Shown: piece after piece, positions 42,906 to 55,045 of the stretch
Position numbering within the stretch: position 1 is the first letter of the stretch
Layout: each line of letters starts with the position of its first letter
NCBI GenBank assembly: GCA_947359465.1
Contig: OX375874.1
Span: 96,295,172 to 96,359,171, forward strand
Direction: 5' to 3'
Origin: Metellina segmentata
Lineage: Eukaryota; Arthropoda; Arachnida; Araneae; Tetragnathidae
DNA length: 64,000 nt
Position numbers and translations under genes: made by a program
Notes under the pieces: generated by a model
The model's input: only the letters and a program-made list of their open reading frames with translations
The model's database searches: none
Told to the model about the DNA's origin: nothing

Positions 42906-44144
42906 CTCAACAGAACAAAAAAATTCGACGCACCAAGAAGGAATCATCCGATTGCTTTGAAATTTCGTATGCAAAAATGTTTTGACCAAATATGCAAATG
43001 ATTAAAATTTAGTGTCCAATGAATGAATAGTGCGATCTCCAGCGCATCGGAACTGCGCATCCAGCACGTGTATACAAGGACTTGTTCTTGAACTCTTGTT
43101 AAAAATTTCTGTTGCATTGCGATTTAGGACACCTTTCAACGACTGAAAAAATGCCTTGCCGCACGATTCGAGCTCATTACGAGCAACTTTCAGAGTTTGA
43201 AAGAGGTCGTATCATTGGATTGAAAGAGGCAGGTTGGGCAAATCGGAGAATCGCTCGTCATGTGAGTCGAAGCGATGCGGCGATTAGAAGATGCTGGCAA
43301 GAGTGGGTGGACAATGGCAGATTTCAGCGTCATGATGGTAGCGGTCGACGTAGGGCCACAACAGATCGCGAGGACATAGTGATTGTCAGATCAGCTGTCA
43401 CAGCGCCTGATTCATCGCTATCAACCATCAGTCGTGCGACCCACACACGAGTGTCCACCATGACCACTCACAGACGGCTGAGAGAGCGAAATCTACGCTT
43501 TTACCGACCGTTACACTATTGCACGCCACTTTCACTATGGCACGCCACACGGGCCCTCAACAAGGAGTTATGGGCTGGGTTGCCATTTCCCATGATATCC
43601 GGACCCCTTTGGTCGTCATTAGAGGTACACTTACTGCACAGCGGTACGTTGACGACATTCTGAGACCTGTTTTGCTACCGTTCCTTTCTCAGCACCCTGG
43701 GATCATTTTTCAGCAAGACAATGCCAGACCACATACGACACGTGTTGCTATGAACTGCTTTCAAACTTGTCAAACACTTCCTTGGCCAGCCAGATCACCA
43801 GATCTCTCTCCCATCGAGCATGTCTGGGATATGATAGGAAGGCGACTGCATCCGGTAGGGAATGTTGATGACGTAGTCCGACAATTGGAGCACATTTGGC
43901 AAGAAATACCGCAGGAGACCATCCGGGATCTTTATCGGTCTATGCCACGCCGTGTGGCAGCTTGCATCCAGGCTAGAGGCGGGTCAACACCTTATAGAGC
44001 TCGTTACTGTAACTCTGAAATAAATCATTCAATTGTTCTGAAATTTTAATAATTTTCTATTTTGTACATAAATTTCCTATCCACCAATTTTTGTCTCCAT
44101 CGGGCAACTCCTTCTTGGTGCGTCGATTTTTTTGTTATAGAGTG
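42906..44144 (+). mobile_element. Tc1-like element, internally deleted (43 kb)
   Basis: A 1,239-bp element with TA at 42904-42905 and 44145-44146. The inverted ends share AACAAAAAAAT.CGACGCACC and on through AAGAAGGA. Related ends are seen at 26331. The transposase inside lacks the region around the first catalytic Asp. Confidence 0.85.
43151..44049 (+). pseudogene. Tc1-like transposase with central deletion
   Basis: It begins MPCRTIRAHYEQLSEFERGR and runs cleanly through the helix-turn-helix region to RERNLRFYRPL. Roughly 160-200 bp are then missing compared with relatives, removing the FSDESRF motif, and the frame shifts. It resumes with FTMARHTGPQQGVMGWVAIS, then QQDNARPH and SPDLSPIEHVWDMIGRRL, ending ARGGSTPYRARYC. 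There are 32 residues between the second Asp and the Glu. Otherwise well preserved; inactive because the first catalytic Asp is lost. Confidence 0.9.
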
Positions 44145-44146
44145 TA

Positions 44147-45120
44147 TTTACTGGTAGTATTATTGCAGCATGCATGCGAAATTGTCGAATTTTGTCTTCT
44201 TTAAGGAAATAATTACAAATAAATTTAATGAAATATTCATCACTAAATTTTTTAAGGCGAATACACTTTTTCTTGAAAGTTATATTTTGTTACGCGTCCA
44301 ATAATAAAAGAGCTTGTTTAAAAATAGAATGTCTTCAGTTACACTCCTACAAAAGTAACCTATTACCATTTTTAAAAAAGGGTAACCCGATTTGAGATAG
44401 TTTTTTTTAAAAAATAATTGCTTGCAAGGAATTTTTAAAAATATATAAGTTGTTTAAATATAGCTTCAACTTGTAAGATAATCCACCTTGACAGAATTTT
44501 TCAATATTTCAAAAGTTCTAGTCTGGAAGTTTTTATCATTATTATTCAATAACGGTAAAGTTAAACTTTAAATTTGCCTTCGTTCTGACTTACCTGCCCC
44601 TTTAAATCGAATAATTTGTGGTCGTGTGATGAAAAGGAAATGCTATATTTTAATTAATAAATATTAAAAAAAAACATCGAAATAAAACAAAAGAAATTTG
44701 TGGGGAAAACTTGTTCTAATGATATTAATTCGTGATTCGTTTTTTTTTCTTTTGATCCTGCACAGTTGTTACAACTTATATCTAAAATGTGAACAACATT
44801 TAGAAAAGCGAAAGAAACAGAAAATATTACTGCACGTGATCAACCAACATGAGTTTCCGTTTTGTTCCCGTTCGTTGAAAAATATCGTCTTTCCTAAATA
44901 TTTGGAAATCGTATACGTGGCGTTAAGAACAAAAATAAGATTTGAAATAAATTAAGTAGCTGCTAAAATTCCATAAAAAAATAGTTTTCGGAAAAAATAA
45001 TTGCTTTTATAGCAGTACTGGTAAAGCAGTCCAAGTAATCGAAAAACTCAATATACATTCCAGTTTTTCCAAAGCTACCAAATTTGGTTGACTTAAGTAC
45101 TTAAGGTGAAAATGTGAGAC
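44147..45120. other. AT-rich, nothing recognised
   Basis: No motif-bearing frame, inverted ends or repeats were seen. Confidence 0.45.
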
Positions 45121-45121
45121 T

Positions 45122-45545
45122 GTGGTGTTGTCGCCCCAAAACGGTAGAGTGAAAACAGAACGAATCGTACACAAGGAGAAGACAACCAACAGCTAAAATA
45201 TTTAAGTTCTTATTATTCCAAGAACATTAAGAATATATAGAGCATTTTCATCATCACACTAACACTGTTGCACCAATACATAAAAGTATGTATCATCAGT
45301 ACAGCCCGGTGAACAAGCTTCACACGCTGCTTTTGGTTATCTCTCTCACTCTCTAACCGTCATCTCCTACGTGCTCTACCGCAGTCTAAAAATAACCCAA
45401 TGGTAAAAGTCAAAAACCAATCACAGATCATCTGGAGAAACACAACTTTTTTCTGAAAACGTTGTAAAGCGCGTGCGAAAGAACAGCAGCTGACGCAAAA
45501 CAATAACCAATCGGAATATATTCGGCATTCCGATGACACAATGGA
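45122..45545 (+). repeat. 430-bp repeat family, copy 3
   Basis: The most complete copy, from GTTGTCGCCCCAAAACGGTAG to CGGAATATATTCGGCATTCCG. Start TG and internal AT-rich signals would fit a solo LTR, but flanking duplications were not found. Confidence 0.65.
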
Positions 45546-45672
45546 GTAGGCACTTGCCCTACGAGTGACCCTTCCTATAGGTCAAGCACAACTGAGACTC
45601 TCATAATGTCACAAGACAAATTTGGATGAAAAAAAAATTGTGAAAACTGCCACTTTAGGCAGTTTTAGTTGA

Positions 45673-45971
45673 CAATTGGTAATTCTTAATAAGCGTCTTC
45701 ATAGAGCAACACAACGGGCTATTGACGACCGTCCGGGATGATCAATCTCTTAAGAGAAAGATCCGAGGACAACACCTCGTAATTCTGAACCACGGTCAGA
45801 TGACGAAGCAACACCTGAGCTGGCACCCCACTCTCCAAACTTCCGCACCAACCCAACGTGAGGACTTTCGGCCACGACAAATTCAAGGTGCACCAGCCGC
45901 CTCTACACCATACGCAAACATCCATACCAGGACCCGGATTCGAACCATGAACCCAGTAACCATTTCGCAGG
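45673..45971 (-). mobile_element. SINE-1, head damaged
   Basis: A reverse copy with a normal tail and body. The head stops after GGATTCGAACCATGAACC. TTTAGTTGA flanks it at 45664-45672 and 45972-45980. Confidence 0.75.
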
Positions 45972-46059
45972 TTTAGTTGAACAGAATTCATTTAATTGCA
46001 GATGTTTCAATGATTTACAAAATTAACCCTCCAAATGGTTTCGACTAGGTACAAAGTCC

Positions 46060-46125
46060 ACCAGGATCGGCAAATTATTTTGCTAATGACGAGATAACGT
46101 GTCAAGACAACCACCAGGAGGTTTG
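46060..46125. repeat. Palindromic-core repeat
   Basis: GACGAGATAACGTGTC at 46088-46103 sits in text that aligns with 38898-38970. Confidence 0.4.
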
Positions 46126-46178
46126 TCAAGAACATGACAGAATCGAAAAACGAAACCAAATTTCATTATAAACAATAC

Positions 46179-46710
46179 CATCGTCAATAGGCCGACCAAC
46201 CGGTATAGTGGTTAAGGTGTTAGCCTCTAGATCGGAAGGTTCCTGGTTCGAATCCGGGTGCGGGCATGGATGTTTGTAAACGTATGGTGTAGAGGCGGCT
46301 GGTGCACCTTAAATCTGTCGTGGCCGAAAGTCCTCACGTTGGGTTGGCGTGGAAGTTTGGAGAGTGGGGTGCCAGCTCAGGTGTTGCTTCGTCATCTGAC
46401 CGTGGTTCAAAATTACGAGGTGTTGTCCTCGAATCTTTCCCTTAAGGGAGTGATTCCGGACCGTCGTCAATAGCCCGTTGTGTTGCTCTAGTACGACGTT
46501 AACTAAAATTACCATTACCATTACCATCGTCAATAGCCCGTTGTGTTGCTCTAGTACGACGTTAACTAAAATTACCATTGCCATTATCATTACCATCGTC
46601 AATAGCCCGTTGTGTTGCTCTAGTACGACGTTAACTAAAATTACCATTACCATCGTCAATAGCCCGTTGTGTTGCTCTAGTACGACGTTAACTAAAATTA
46701 CCATTGCCGC
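46179..46710 (+). mobile_element. SINE-1 with a four-fold tail array
   Basis: A 532-bp insertion bounded by TATAAACAATAC at 46167-46178 and 46711-46722. It starts with CATCGTCAATAG, a piece of the tail region, before the normal head (A box TATAGTGGTTAAGG, B box GGTTCGAATCC). After the body, the last ~60-70 bp (CGTCAATAGCCCGTTGTG to ATTACCATT) occur four times in tandem. Because the target duplications enclose everything, the array arose during or before insertion or by later local expansion. Confidence 0.9.
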
Positions 46711-46722
46711 TATAAACAATAC

Positions 46723-47201
46723 TAACCTACTTCACAACTAAAGACACAAGGTACTAAAGACTTCTCTCTGCGTCTCTTTCAAAACAATTGCCACTGAGCA
46801 TTAACAATTGCCATAAGTGAGTCAAAAAGCTTAATCGAATGCTAGATCATTCCTCAATCCAAATCGAGTTTCTTAAACTAAGTTTTCTCCTGCAAAGATA
46901 GCTGATGCAGTAGCGTTATTTTTAATTAATGTTCCGAGTGGCATGGGAAGTGGATGAGAACATTTCAACTCCGTCCACCTCCTAGCTATTCACCTGATCT
47001 CTCCAGGGATACATCTCCATTGGAAAGTTGGGCCATTTATCTTAGTTGGAAATCCGGGCAGGGAAGCTCTGTGGGAGAAGTTTTGACACGTGATTAGCTT
47101 GCGGGAGAAAGTTGCCCCCTGTGAAGGATTCGCGCCGATATCCGAAGCCTCCAATGATAGGTACCCGATTCTAAATCTATTTCGAAACCGTATCCTCCTT
47201 T
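46723..47201. other. GC-elevated unique block
   Basis: 46930-47180 is GC-richer, repeat-free and frame-free. Candidate host non-coding DNA by composition only. Confidence 0.3.
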
Positions 47202-47208
47202 AGAAAAT

Positions 47209-47546
47209 TTGCCAAGCAACCGGTCTAGCGGTTAAGATGTTAGCCTCTAGATCGGAAGGTTCCTGGTTCGAATCCGGGTTACTGCATGGATGTTTGTAAA
47301 CGTGTGGTGTAGAGGCGGCTGGTGCACCTTGAATCGGTCTTGGCCGAAAGTCCTCACGTTGGGATGGTGTGGAAATTTGGAGAGTGGGGTGACAGATCAA
47401 GTGTTGCCTCGTCATCTGACCGTGGTTCAAAATTACGTGGTGTTGTCCTCGGATCTTTCCTTTAAGGGATTGACCCCGGACAGTCGTCCATAACCCATTG
47501 TGTTGCTCTAGTACGACGTTTACTAAAATTACCATTACCATTACCC
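47209..47546 (+). mobile_element. Full-length SINE-1
   Basis: A head with TCTAGCGGTTAAGATG and GGTTCGAATCC, the shared body and an ATTACCATTACC tail. AGAAAAT flanks it at 47202-47208 and 47547-47553. Confidence 0.85.
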
Positions 47547-47798
47547 AGAAAATATAGAAATTTGATAACTAGAATCACAATTTAGAAAAATCACTTCGTG
47601 AGATTAAATAATTTTAAAGTTTCATTACTATGAAAATGCTTAGATGCAGTAATGTAGATGCGGTATTTTGCGGTAAAAATTTGCCTTAACGTATCTAGTA
47701 ATAATTGGTAATTTTTAATTAACCCGCGGCACGCGTGCCACAGTGTAGCACAGCGGAGGTTTAACAGTGGCAAGCGAAGACTTATTGAAAAATTAAAA

Positions 47799-47855
47799 AA
47801 TAATAATGTTGTCTTCAGGAACTTTGCAAAAGTTCCTGAAGACAACATTATTATT
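47799..47855. repeat. Perfect 27-bp inverted repeat, 3-base loop
   Basis: Arms 47799-47825 and 47829-47855 are exact reverse complements, beginning AATAATAATGTTGTC, with loop GCA. It lies in an open plus-strand frame reading VVFRNFAKVPEDNIII before a stop. Such a perfect arm in otherwise decayed DNA suggests recent origin or a palindrome-forming repair event. Confidence 0.95.
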
Positions 47856-48176
47856 CATAGTGCTTTGCTCCGTAAAAACTCTACTCATACGCTAGTGAAT
47901 ACAACAACACCGGAAAACAGCACTGCTTGACACCTGTACAAGGATGCAGTAAGACAGCGTGATCATGATACGAGGCTAATGGTTTAAGTTGGCGCCTTGC
48001 TTTGGCGCTGTTGTCTTGCTGTGGTTGTCCGTTCTCGAGCGAGAGCGAGTGCGACACTCTGGTTGTCTGTGGGTCAGGTGATTTTAAACTGCCGAGCAAG
48101 ACGTTAAGATTTTTTAAAACTGTTGTTAGATTTTGGCGTCGGGGAGCGTCGTTATTTTAAAAACTTTACTGTCATT

Positions 48177-50012
48177 ATGTCCATGAGTAAATCTTCGATA
48201 TCGAAAAGAATATATGAAGAGGATATTGCAATTCATGATTTTAAAACTGTCTGGGAAGAACGATTTTTGTTTGCGCATCAAAATACTTCCAAGCCTGTTT
48301 GTTTAATAAGTGGAATTTGTGTAGTGTGCCGAAAAAATTTAACCTGAACCGATATTTCAAACAACTGCATAGTGATTTCGACAGCAAATATCCTGTTGGA
48401 TCACACTTGCGAAAGGAATTTATCAATAAAAAAAAAGATATCTTTGGCCGGCTGACAATCCTTGTTACAGAAGAGAAATGAAGAAATCTTAACTATGGTG
48501 AAGGCTTCTTATGAACTTTCTCTGTTGTTAGCCCACAAGAAAAAAACCCTATTCTGAAGGAGACAATATAATAAAAAATAGCCTTTTGCCCAAATGTCGG
48601 TGAAATAAACGTCAAAAATATGGTTTATAAAATAGCTTTGTCTAGACATACCGTCATTCGTCGTGTATATGACATGGGCCAGGATGTTGGCACACAAATT
48701 GTCTCTGGACTACAACATGCAAATACTTTTCATTAACTTTGGATGTAAGCTGTGACATCGCAGAGAATGCGCAGTTAAGCATATTAGTATTCTACACGAA
48801 CGATAATTTTGATATTGTGGAAGAACTTCTTGATTTGCGCCAACTAGTTTTAACTACAGGGGAGGACATTTTAAAGAACATAAAAATGTAATTGAAGTTA
48901 ACAAAGTAGAGTGGACAAAATTAGATAGTGTTTGCACAGATGGCCTTGCATGGTTGGCAGGATAAAAGGTTTTGTTACATTGCTTGAAAATTATTTGGGA
49001 AGAAAAGTTTTTTAAGTATCATTGTATTATCCATCAAGAAGCTCTTTGTGCCAAGGATTTAAACCTGTATTCTGTTGTTGACACTGTAGCGCGCTGTATC
49101 AACAAAATACGATCTTGAGCTCTGAATCGACTACGATTTCGTGAGCTCTTCCCGGAAGAAACGGAAGAGGATGGCGAGTTACTCCTTCATTGTAGTATGC
49201 GCTGGCTTTCCGAAGGAAGTGCACTCGCGAGATTTTGGAATTTTAATGTGTGTTATAAAATATCTGGAAGAAAACAATGAACAGCAAAGTGAGTGCTTGC
49301 TACTCACGGATGAAAATTGGCTTTGGGATTTAGCTTTTTCAACGATATTATGGGACATTTAAATAATTTAAATTTAAGATTACAGGGAAAAGATTGTATT
49401 TTTCCTATCCTAGTTAATCATATATCTTCTTCTTTTGTGAACAAACTTTTGCTTTTTGTCTCGATTTTGGAGATAAAAGAGTAACACATTAATGCAGGAA
49501 CTAGTTACCAAAGTCAACAATGCACCGAACTATGATAGATTTTAAAAAAGTAATAACCATTTTGCAGGATTCATCCAGTGCTAGGTTTGATGATTTTCAG
49601 GATGATAAAAAAATGCTGATCCTCTCACAAGTCCTTTTCAATTTCTCTGCAAGACTCTGTTACCCACCTGGTATCCAAATCGAAAGTATTGACCTACAAC
49701 ACCATACTACACTGAAAGCAAGTATAAGGAATTTATTTCAACTGCAAGTGATCCAAATTATATTGAATTTTGGAAATTAAAACAACAAATAATTTCTCAA
49801 ATGTACACGATTTGGCTGTCAGATATTGTAGGTTTGGATCAACATATGTTTGTGAACAAATGTTTTCTATTATGAACATAATCAAATCAAAATACTGTTC
49901 AAGATAAACTGATATGCACCTAAAACACATAACTTTGTTAGCATCTTCAAGAACTAATCCTAATATAGATGACTTGGTAAAAAATTACAAATTGAAAAGC
50001 CACGTTAATTAA
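48177..50012 (+). pseudogene. hAT transposase remnant (GTF2IRD2-like)
   Basis: The start reads MSMSKSSISKRIYEEDIAIH. A zinc-finger part follows with CLISGICVVCRK and RYFKQLHSDF plus SKYPVGSHLR, a C-x4-C and H pattern typical of the BED-like N-terminus. Middle pieces show many stops. The C-terminal dimerisation part is readable as FGSTYVCEQMFSIMNIIKSK and then LKHITLLASSRT. Length of about 1.8 kb equals a complete gene, but stops and frameshifts are frequent. Inactive. Confidence 0.75.
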
Positions 50013-50600
50013 GTACTAACTGTTTAAAAATTATTTAGAATTCAAGTTATTCATTTTCATTTTATACATAACCTAACTGACTTAACCTTTAAAAATGTTT
50101 TTTAACAATAAAACCTAAGTTTGTGCTTTTGTTTTTATTTACTATATTATTTTTTAAATTTCCACTTCTCAGACTTACATGAAAAAAAATTTTACTATTT
50201 GCTTAAAAATCCCATAATCAGCTTATAAATAACATTTTTTCACCTTTTTATATTTTCTAGTGTATTAAAAAGTTGGAAGTGGCACGTATAATTTTTTTCT
50301 TCAGATAGTGGCATTCTTCTCAATAAGGTTGGCTACCTCTGTACTAGAGCAACACAACGGGCTATTGACGACGGTCCGGGATCAATCCCTTAAGGGAAAG
50401 ACCCGAGGACAACACCTCGTAATTTTGAACCACGGTCGAAACAGCGAAGCAACACCTGACGTTTTTAGACGAAGCAACACCTGAGGTGTTACCCCACTCT
50501 CCAAACTTCCCTACCACGCCAACGTGAGGACATCTGGGAACTCGCAACCCTCCACTCGCTAATCCGATTCCAAACGGGTTACCGAGACTCTCTATTGATC

Positions 50601-50960
50601 TTGGTAGGTATTTCAATGCACGTCGAACTGGAGCAACACAGTGTATTTTTTTTATCGTGGAATAATATAAGTATTATAAAATATTCCAAGATCCGGGCAC
50701 AATACCATGTAATTTTGAACCATTGTACGTACCACGAGGCGACGATCCATGATTAATCCCTAATGGAAGGATCCAAGGACAACGCCTCTCACATCATGAG
50801 ACATTGTGGGCAACTCCAGTGTGCTCGACCTTTAGGAAGGGTCACCCAGAAATTCGGTCTGCATGTAAGTCAATTTCACCGGGAAAAAGAGGAAAAAACT
50901 GGAGTTTCGGTAATGGTAATGTTTAATTGACATCATGCTAGAGCAACACAACAGGCTACT
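50601..50960 (-). mobile_element. SINE tail and body fragments
   Basis: GGTAGGTATTTCAATGCACG (SINE-2 tail, reverse), a body piece at 50690-50800 and a SINE-1 tail at 50912-50958 (GGTAATGGTAATG, ATTGACATCATGCTAGAGC). The order implies several damaged copies. Confidence 0.55.
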
Positions 50961-50961
50961 G

Positions 50962-51385
50962 GATATTCGGAATGCCGAATATATTCTGATTGGTTATTAT
51001 TTGCACCAACTGTCGTTCTTTCGTCGCGCACTATAGCGACTTCAGAAGAACAGGTGAAATAGAACGTCCTCTGCAGGTGGTGTTCGTCTGGATGATATCT
51101 GATTGGATTTCGAGCTTGACCGTTGGCGTTCATTTTAGACTGCGGGCTGAGCACGTTAGAGATCCAGTGGCCATTGGGTGATGGTTGGTCACCGCTCAGG
51201 ATTGTGATTATACACACTTTGATGTATTGGTGTAATGAAGTTAATACAATTAATGTTGACTACTGTATATTTTTCTTAATTTTCTTGGAATAATAAGAAC
51301 TTAAATATTTTAGCTGTTGGTTGCCTTCACCTTGGGTATGCTTCGAACTGTTTTCACGCTACCGTTTGGGGTGACAACGCCACAA
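50962..51385 (-). repeat. 430-bp repeat family, copy 4
   Basis: Reverse orientation: starts TCGGAATGCCGAATATATTC and ends TACCGTTTGGGGTGACAAC. Flanked by SINE text on both sides, so it inserted into a SINE, with some SINE bases lost. Confidence 0.65.
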
Positions 51386-51565
51386 CGAGAACACCTGAGC
51401 TTGCCCCCCGCTCTCAAAACTTCCATACCTTGACAATGTGGACAGTTGAAGTCATGATAGACTTAATGTGCATCAGCCCCGTGTACACGAAGGTCTTTGG
51501 CTGGCTTTTGAACTGCTTTTGAACTCACAACCCCGTGGTTGCTAATCTGTCTTTTAGCGCTCGTT
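51386..51565 (-). mobile_element. SINE-2 body and head fragment
   Basis: AACACCTGAGC, GTGCATCAGCCCC, GTACACGA, then AACTCACAACCCCGTGG, the reverse of a SINE-2 head. It probably belongs to the same SINE as 50912-50958. Confidence 0.6.
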
Positions 51566-51997
51566 TCACATTTTTAGAAGAGTTCACTACCCTAGCCACT
51601 CATTTTATCAACAAATAGTTTATGACTTGTAAGGGGTGGCCCAAGAGGATGTCTTCTTAGTTGAGAACACAGCCCCTCTGCGACTATCTGAAGTCACTAC
51701 GGATGCAGATAAGACCCACAAAGAAGATATGGTAGGGGTCTCAAAAGTTACTTTCGAGAATGCAACGATTCTCGCAAGTACTTAATGGCCACTACGATCA
51801 CCCGATTTATCATTTTTTTTTATATTTTCGATTTATCAATTACGCTTAGAAAAACAGGTAATTTTCAAGAAGTCTTGGAAAATTCGTACGAGAACCGCTA
51901 TTCCCAGGGTTGTGAAAAGCAAACATTGCTTACCGACCCCAGGCTAGCAATTTTCTTTGCGTCCATATGCAAACGGATGTTGGTGTCCTTCTGGTAG
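51566..51997. other. No feature recognised
   Basis: Unique sequence. A frame at 51785-51997 has no motif. Confidence 0.4.
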
Positions 51998-52299
51998 ACC
52001 AGCGTTTTTCAAATTGGTAAACACTTTGTGCTCCGCCAAACAATGCCCAGTGCTCCGCGAAAAGAAGATGTTTAAAATAAAAATTATTTTTATCAATCAT
52101 ATTTTAAAGTTTAAAATTTAAAATATCTTTTCGAAGAAAATGGGACAAAAATATTTTAATATTACGATCTTTTGCGCTCTCGGTGTGTAGGAAAAAAAAA
52201 TCGTGTATAAATCATTTATCGACGATCAGGGGAAACATTGACTACATAAAATTGAAATATAACATTGAACATAACTAAATGAACTACACTGAAACTTAC

Positions 52300-52512
52300 C
52301 TGTATATAAAGGTAGTTGGCATTCTATTTGACAGTTTCTCGTCCGCCAGTCGGCAAAACAAATTTACTTCAAAAGGCCACACCAGACAATACAGAACCAG
52401 ACAACACGGAGTTAGACAGAGGCTGAACTCACTGTCTCCTAGTTTGCAGAAACAATTAAAAGCTTCGACACCTTTCCAGAATTATCGGAAAAAATTTTAT
52501 TGTATATAAAAC
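52300..52512 (+). pseudogene. Possible LINE C-terminal fragment
   Basis: The frame reads RTRQHGVRQRLNSLSPSLQK, then ASTPFQNYRKKFYC, then a stop. N-S-L plus F-x-x-Y-x-K-K-F resembles the very end of CR1/jockey-type reverse transcriptase proteins. Short and uncertain. Confidence 0.3.
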
Positions 52513-53582
52513 TGGTGGTTTACTTACTTCTCAAATCAGTTGCCTTTTGGGTCAACATTAGAAATTCAATCGAGAACCGACAAATTAAACTTCATAATAT
52601 GTAATTTATTATTATTTTTTAAATCAATTTTCTGTAGCTTTTCAGATATTTCGTTTTGATCACAAAATATATGTCTTGTGGAGGTTTCTTCAAGTACTAA
52701 ATTAGTGACACAAGGAATAAAGTCGATTTTCTTTCAATGGATCTCTGGCTGGAGACGGTATCTTTAAAAAACATCAAACCTTTTGCCAAACCAATTTAAA
52801 TAGACGTGGAAGCATCAACATCTAAAAGGTATGTACTCGTTTTGGTTTTATACGATGTTTGAAGGGACCAGCACCCCAAATATATTAAGATATTTAGCTC
52901 TTTTATTTTTTTAAAAATTAACCGTATTTAAATTTTAAAAAATAAAATGTCATATCTGCAAACTACAACAAACATTCGATAATTGAGAAAGTAAGAGATG
53001 TAAACAAAATTGTTATTACTTATTTGAACTTCAGTTTTATGAGTTTTTCATTTTTTTTATAATAAAGAAAATAATTTTGAATCTTTTTAAATTCTGTAAT
53101 CTTAAAAAAGTAAAAATTTATTTTGCACTTAAAGTTTTAATGCCGAGAACAGTAATTTTTGTTTGTAGATGAAATTTCAATTGTATAATTTATAAAATAC
53201 CATAAATTGTAAAATAAACAAAAAAAAATTTTGAGAATTGTGAGTTGTTTATAATTCGTTGTTTTGCTTCTTCTCAACCATAGGAAAACTATATGTCTTG
53301 TTCATTTTCGTGCACCTAGTCCTGTAATCTGTTGGCTTTGTCGTTCCTGTATCAAAATGGTTAAACTCATTGCGATATTTTAAAATCTCCCAAAATTAGA
53401 ATCCCTAAAAATGCAATTTTACTATTCACGTATAAGATTTTGCAGTATTTTCTCTTAAAAAAACCCTATGAATCTTTCCAGATGCAATATCTTATTTAAC
53501 CATTTTACTCAATTTATGCTGTTGATACATACAGCTAATTTTCATATTACTTTCTAATTGCCATGCGGAAGAAGATAGTGGT
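52513..53582. other. AT-rich interior of the hAT relic
   Basis: No readable frame. Presumably decayed 5' part of the hAT element. Confidence 0.35.
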
Positions 53583-54770
<1,188 letters not shown>

Positions 54771-55045
54771 AAATTAATAAAATAACAAATTGTGTATCTG
54801 GGATATTTGCCTTTGAATTTATTTTGAAGTGTTTTTTTTTTTCATGTTTGTGCTTTCCGTCTGCAACGGGAAATTAGTGCGGAAAAAAATTTAGCGGGGA
54901 AATCTAATATTCTTCAAGCTACGAAACTACTTGGTATCGCTGGTGCTATTTTGTCGTTCTATTTACTAAATACAGTGTATAGCTCCCAGATTAAATTTAG
55001 TGCTCCGCATTGAATATCCAATTTCAAAGATGCTCGGTGACTGGA

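Larger units (their letters stand above)
47725..50346 (+). mobile_element. hAT transposon relic (GTF2IRD2-like)
   Basis: The right end reversed reads CAGAGGTAGCCAACCTTATT, a typical hAT end. The left end near 47725 is not clearly inverted to it and may be damaged. Inside are a hairpin (47799-47855) and a broken hAT transposase (48177-50012). Its insertion in a SINE dates it after that SINE. Confidence 0.65.
47705..50600 (-). mobile_element. SINE host split by a hAT element
   Basis: 47705-47724 reads TGGTAATTTTTAATTAAC, the reverse SINE tail. 50347-50600 continues GTACTAGAGCAACACAACGG and the reverse body, ending in a damaged SINE-2-like head. The hAT sequence lies between. Part of the body near 50440-50490 is locally duplicated (GAAGCAACACCTGA twice). 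Confidence 0.65.

Noticed and set aside
46500..46710. CRISPR-like array from the regular repeats
   Set aside because: The units are contiguous SINE tails without unique spacers, and the sequence is eukaryotic.
46309..46719. 136-codon minus-strand frame and similar 60-100-codon frames over other SINE copies
   Set aside because: They are read through SINE sequence, recur at every SINE copy and carry no domain. The repeated protein text comes from the tandem tail.
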